64,000 bases of DNA from CAYZQH01 sp050300015 (GTDB lineage: Bacteria; Pseudomonadota; Gammaproteobacteria; Pseudomonadales; Cellvibrionaceae), in contig JBNKWZ010000021.1 in the NCBI GenBank assembly GCA_050300015.1, positions 62,001-126,000 on the forward strand. The letters run 5' to 3'. This document shows positions 61,480 to 64,000 of the stretch, one piece after another; the stretch's first letter is position 1; the number at the start of each line of letters is the position of its first letter. The position numbers and the translations under genes were made by a program. The notes beneath the pieces are model-generated. The model was not told where the DNA came from, searched no databases, and was given only the letters and a program-made list of their open reading frames with translations.

Positions 61480-61767
61480 TTAGGGTTGTTTCAGCGCGTT
61501 GTCGAGTCGTGAAACCACGTGTTCCAGTGCCGAGGCGTTCACGTTTCCCGTGGTTTGCTGAAGTTGCTGTAATTCGTAACATAGGTTGAGCCCCACCATT
61601 ACAGCGATTCTGTCAGAACCTACCACGGCGCCAGAGTTTCGAACCTTGCGCATACGAGAGTCTAGCGTACGTGCTGCGGCGAGCAAAGCATCTCGCTCTT
61701 CGGGTTCGCATGCCACCTGGTATTCCTTATCCAATATCGAAACGGTGACGCGAGTGTCCTTTTTCAT
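61480..61767 (-). CDS. zapA: Cell division protein ZapA
   Basis: Stabilises FtsZ filaments at the division ring. 95 residues: VTVSILDKEYQVACEPEERDALLAAARTLDSRMR at the N-terminal head, then RIAVMVGLNLCYELQQLQ in the coiled-coil half. It overlaps the upstream coiled-coil gene by four bases and precedes the 6S RNA gene. Confidence 0.95.
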   Translation of the reverse strand: MKKDTRVTVSILDKEYQVACEPEERDALLAAARTLDSRMRKVRNSGAVVGSDRIAVMVGLNLCYELQQLQQTTGNVNASALEHVVSRLDNALKQP

Positions 61768-61976
61768 TCGAATTTGTTCTCCAGGTGGGTTAGCCGGTCT
61801 ATCATGGCTTCGATTCGAGCTTTGGCAATTTCATTTTTTTCCAGCAGGCGTGCACGTTCGCTGAGCCAGTCCTGTTCTTTCTCGCGCAGAGAGCTGTTCT
61901 CTTTTTTGAGTTGCTCAAAGCGCTGAAGTAACTCATCCATTTTTGCGTCGATTTGAGCCAGTAAACGTTCAGACAT
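61764..61976 (-). CDS. ZapB-like small coiled-coil protein (TIGR02449 type)
   Basis: A 70-residue, almost entirely coiled-coil protein: MSERLLAQIDAKMDELLQRFEQLKKENSSLREKE. It overlaps the zapA start by four bases (ATGA), so the two are translated together. Its placement and size fit the ZapB-like partner seen beside zapA in Pseudomonas and relatives; a role at the division ring is inferred from that. Confidence 0.88.
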   Translation of the reverse strand: MSERLLAQIDAKMDELLQRFEQLKKENSSLREKEQDWLSERARLLEKNEIAKARIEAMIDRLTHLENKFE

Positions 61977-62193
61977 GGGGGCAAAGGGTACCAGGTTGGC
62001 GTTGTGTCATTTTAACGAAGTGGTTGGTGTCAGGCCGTGCAGTGTGTTGCAAAAACCTTCGCTAAAAAGGATCTCGTCACTATAGGGGCAGAGGGTAAGC
62101 CGGTCAAGCGAAGGCGTCGAGCTGCCTTGGAACTGCCGCGAAAAGGTTGTGTTCGTGTTAGCATTAGTTGTATTGAATTGATCGGTATTTACT

Positions 62194-62745
62194 ATGACGC
62201 CAACCGCTGACTATGAGTTTTGGAACGATTTTTTATTTAGAGAAAGCGCCGTTTGTACGCCCGCTGAATTTCATGGTGTGTTGTGTGCCACGCAAAGCGC
62301 GCATTCATCCAATTGGATAGAAACCGTGCTGAGTGTCATGGACATTCCCGGTGAGGAGGTTAGTACCGAACTGCGAACGGCAGTAGAGGCCTTTTATGAC
62401 ATTGTTGGTACTGCGTTAAAGGACGACCAGTACCGTTTGCAACTTTTGTTACCCGACGATGCTTTGCCCATTGCCTCGCGTGTTAGTGCTCTAGGCGACT
62501 GGTGTCACGGCTACCTGCATGGTATTGGCAGTTTAGGTGAGGCGACCATCAGGCGGCTTGACGAACAAGCCCAAGAAGCGCTTCGAGATATGACTCAAAT
62601 GACTCAGCTCGATGGCGCCGTGGAAGACAGCGATACCGCAGAAGCGGATTTGGCAGAGCTGATTGAGTATATTCGTATAGTGGTATTGACCGTATATTCT
62701 CAGCTGAATCCCGGCGTCGAGCCAGGTGCGAATACGACACATTGA
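62194..62745 (+). CDS. UPF0149/YgfB-family protein
   Basis: A 183-residue helical protein of the YgfB family: FHGVLCATQS near the start and LGDWCHGYLHGIG in the middle. Its stop shares a base with the next start (TGATG), the conserved ygfB-pepP order. In Pseudomonas YgfB affects transcription of specific genes; here only the family is supported. Confidence 0.92.
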   Translation: MTPTADYEFWNDFLFRESAVCTPAEFHGVLCATQSAHSSNWIETVLSVMDIPGEEVSTELRTAVEAFYDIVGTALKDDQYRLQLLLPDDALPIASRVSALGDWCHGYLHGIGSLGEATIRRLDEQAQEALRDMTQMTQLDGAVEDSDTAEADLAELIEYIRIVVLTVYSQLNPGVEPGANTTH

Positions 62746-64000
62746 TGGCGACTATGAAACTGAACACTAAAGAATTTGAGCGGCGACGCGATGCTTTGAT
62801 GGCCCAAATGGAACCCAATAGTATTGCGATTTTACCCTCTGCAAAGGAAAAGACGCGCAGCCGCGATACGGATTACCCTTATCGGCAAGACAGCGACGTT
62901 TTGTATCTTACGGGCTTTGCAGAACCGGACTCCGTGTTGGTACTTATTCCGGGTAGAGAGCATGGTGCATTCGTGCTGTTTTGCCGAGAGCGCGATCCAG
63001 AAAAGGAAATTTGGGATGGCTATCGTGCCGGGCCCGAGGGCGCCGTACGCGACTTTGGCGCTGATGATGCCTTCCCAATAGCGGACATTGACGACATTCT
63101 ACCCGGCCTCATAGAAGGACGGGAGCGGGTCTACTACGCCATGGGGAAAGCACCGGAATTTGATCGCCAAGTCATGGACTGGGTCAATCGTATTCGCGCA
63201 AAAGTCCGTTCTGGTGCGACGCCCCCTGGAGAATTTTTAGATCTCGACCACTTTTTGCACGAATTGCGTCTGATCAAAAACACAGCGGAGTTAAAGCTCA
63301 TGGCCAAAAGCGCTGAGATTGCCGCGAAGGCTCATGTGCGAGCCATGCAGCGCGCTGCACCCGGGGTAATGGAGTACCAGTTGGAAGCCGATATTTTGCA
63401 CACATTTTCTTCAATGGGGGCTCGTTTCCCCGCGTACAACACAATCGTAGGCGGGGGTGCCAATGGCTGTATCTTGCACTACGTTGAAAATAACCAACCG
63501 TTAAACGATGGCGACCTGGTGTTGATTGATGCCGGGTGTGAGTATGAGTATTACGCTTCCGATATCACTCGCACGTTTCCTGTAAATGGTCAGTTTTCTG
63601 AACCGCAAAAGGCTCTTTATCAATTGGTGCTGAGTGCTCAAGCCGCTGCCATTGAGCAAGTGCGTCCAGGCAATCATTGGAATGATCCACACGAAATATC
63701 TGTACGTGTGATCACCGAAGGGCTTGTGGCTTTGGGGTTGCTGAAAGGTGATGTAGAAACGCTGATTGAATCGGGCGCTTATCGAGCATTTTATATGCAC
63801 CGCATTGGCCATTGGTTGGGTATGGATGTTCATGATGTGGGGGATTACAAAGTGGCTGGTCAGTGGCGGGTACTTGAGCCGGGAATGGTGATGACGGTAG
63901 AGCCTGGTCTTTACGTCAGCCCCGATAATACCGATGTGGATCAGCAATGGCGCGGTATTGGTATCCGCATCGAAGACGATGTAGTGGTCACCAAATCGGG
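62745..64000 (+). CDS. pepP: Xaa-Pro aminopeptidase (3' end cut by the window)
   Basis: Removes N-terminal residues before proline; a manganese enzyme with the pita-bread fold. 418 codons are visible. The N-terminal creatinase-like domain has YPYRQDSDVLYLTGFAEPDSVLVL. The catalytic domain shows all five metal ligands: two Asp in LIDAGCEYEYYASDITRTFPV, His in HRIGHWLGMDVHDVG, Glu in TVEPGLYV and Glu in GIRIEDDVVV. An ATG three codons later is an alternative start. Only about 20-25 residues should be missing. Confidence 0.96.
   Translation, partial: MATMKLNTKEFERRRDALMAQMEPNSIAILPSAKEKTRSRDTDYPYRQDSDVLYLTGFAEPDSVLVLIPGREHGAFVLFCRERDPEKEIWDGYRAGPEGAVRDFGADDAFPIADIDDILPGLIEGRERVYYAMGKAPEFDRQVMDWVNRIRAKVRSGATPPGEFLDLDHFLHELRLIKNTAELKLMAKSAEIAAKAHVRAMQRAAPGVMEYQLEADILHTFSSMGARFPAYNTIVGGGANGCILHYVENNQPLNDGDLVLIDAGCEYEYYASDITRTFPVNGQFSEPQKALYQLVLSAQAAAIEQVRPGNHWNDPHEISVRVITEGLVALGLLKGDVETLIESGAYRAFYMHRIGHWLGMDVHDVGDYKVAGQWRVLEPGMVMTVEPGLYVSPDNTDVDQQWRGIGIRIEDDVVVTKS

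Noticed and set aside
1..64000. CRISPR arrays, tRNA or rRNA genes, insertion sequences, integrases
   Set aside because: None was recognised on either strand despite the insertion-like placement of the polysaccharide locus.

Overview
The window looks like chromosome from a marine-type gammaproteobacterium, most likely a Cellvibrionales relative (Saccharophagus/Teredinibacter/Simiduia-like). That placement is inferred from gene content and arrangement: RNase R next to RlmB, rpiA and ilvA divergent, a ZapB-like gene/zapA/6S RNA/5-FTHF cyclo-ligase block, YgfB next to PepP, and an exosortase-type polysaccharide locus. No search was run.

Layout. 1-265: 5' end of a YejK-type nucleoid protein gene (-). 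539-2165: SGLT-like sodium/sugar symporter (-) split by a frameshift, divergent from a FadR-type regulator (2573). 3420-8928: housekeeping genes rnr, rlmB, a small secreted protein, a DUF3530-like protein and rpe. 9071-45004: a ~36 kb exopolysaccharide locus lying between rpe and trpE. 45219-46694: trpE. 46722-48362: exosortase E fused to a CAAX-type protease. 48480-50922: LysR regulator, azoreductase and pirin. 50956-55993: an LpxC, an FHA protein, an Sfp-type phosphopantetheinyl transferase, an MscS channel, an alpha/beta hydrolase and a thioesterase. 55993-60472: serA, rpiA, ilvA and a small membrane protein. 60513-64000: 5-FTHF cyclo-ligase, 6S RNA, zapA, a ZapB-like coiled coil, YgfB and pepP (cut by the window end).

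The exopolysaccharide locus has the parts of a Wzx/Wzy-type pathway: an initiating undecaprenyl-phosphate sugar transferase (43592), at least four glycosyltransferases plus an Alg13/Alg14-like split enzyme, a flippase (28280, -), a polymerase/ligase-like membrane protein (28356), a Wzc-like chain-length protein (10539), a tyrosine-kinase-like partner that has lost its Walker A lysine (9766), a Wza-like lipoprotein (9071) and an outer-membrane barrel (41249). A sugar-nucleotide block (20535-25338) starts with a glucose-1-phosphate cytidylyltransferase. Three kinds of acyl-modifying machinery are present: MBOAT plus SGNH, a stand-alone acyltransferase-3, and an unusual adenylation/carrier/acyltransferase-3 fusion (34961).

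The most interesting combination is the exosortase E/protease gene together with a 61-residue protein (42991) that is little more than a signal peptide and an LPIDEP/membrane/basic-tail sorting signal. Second is the ligase-carrier-acyltransferase fusion with an Sfp-type transferase ~15 kb away that could activate it.
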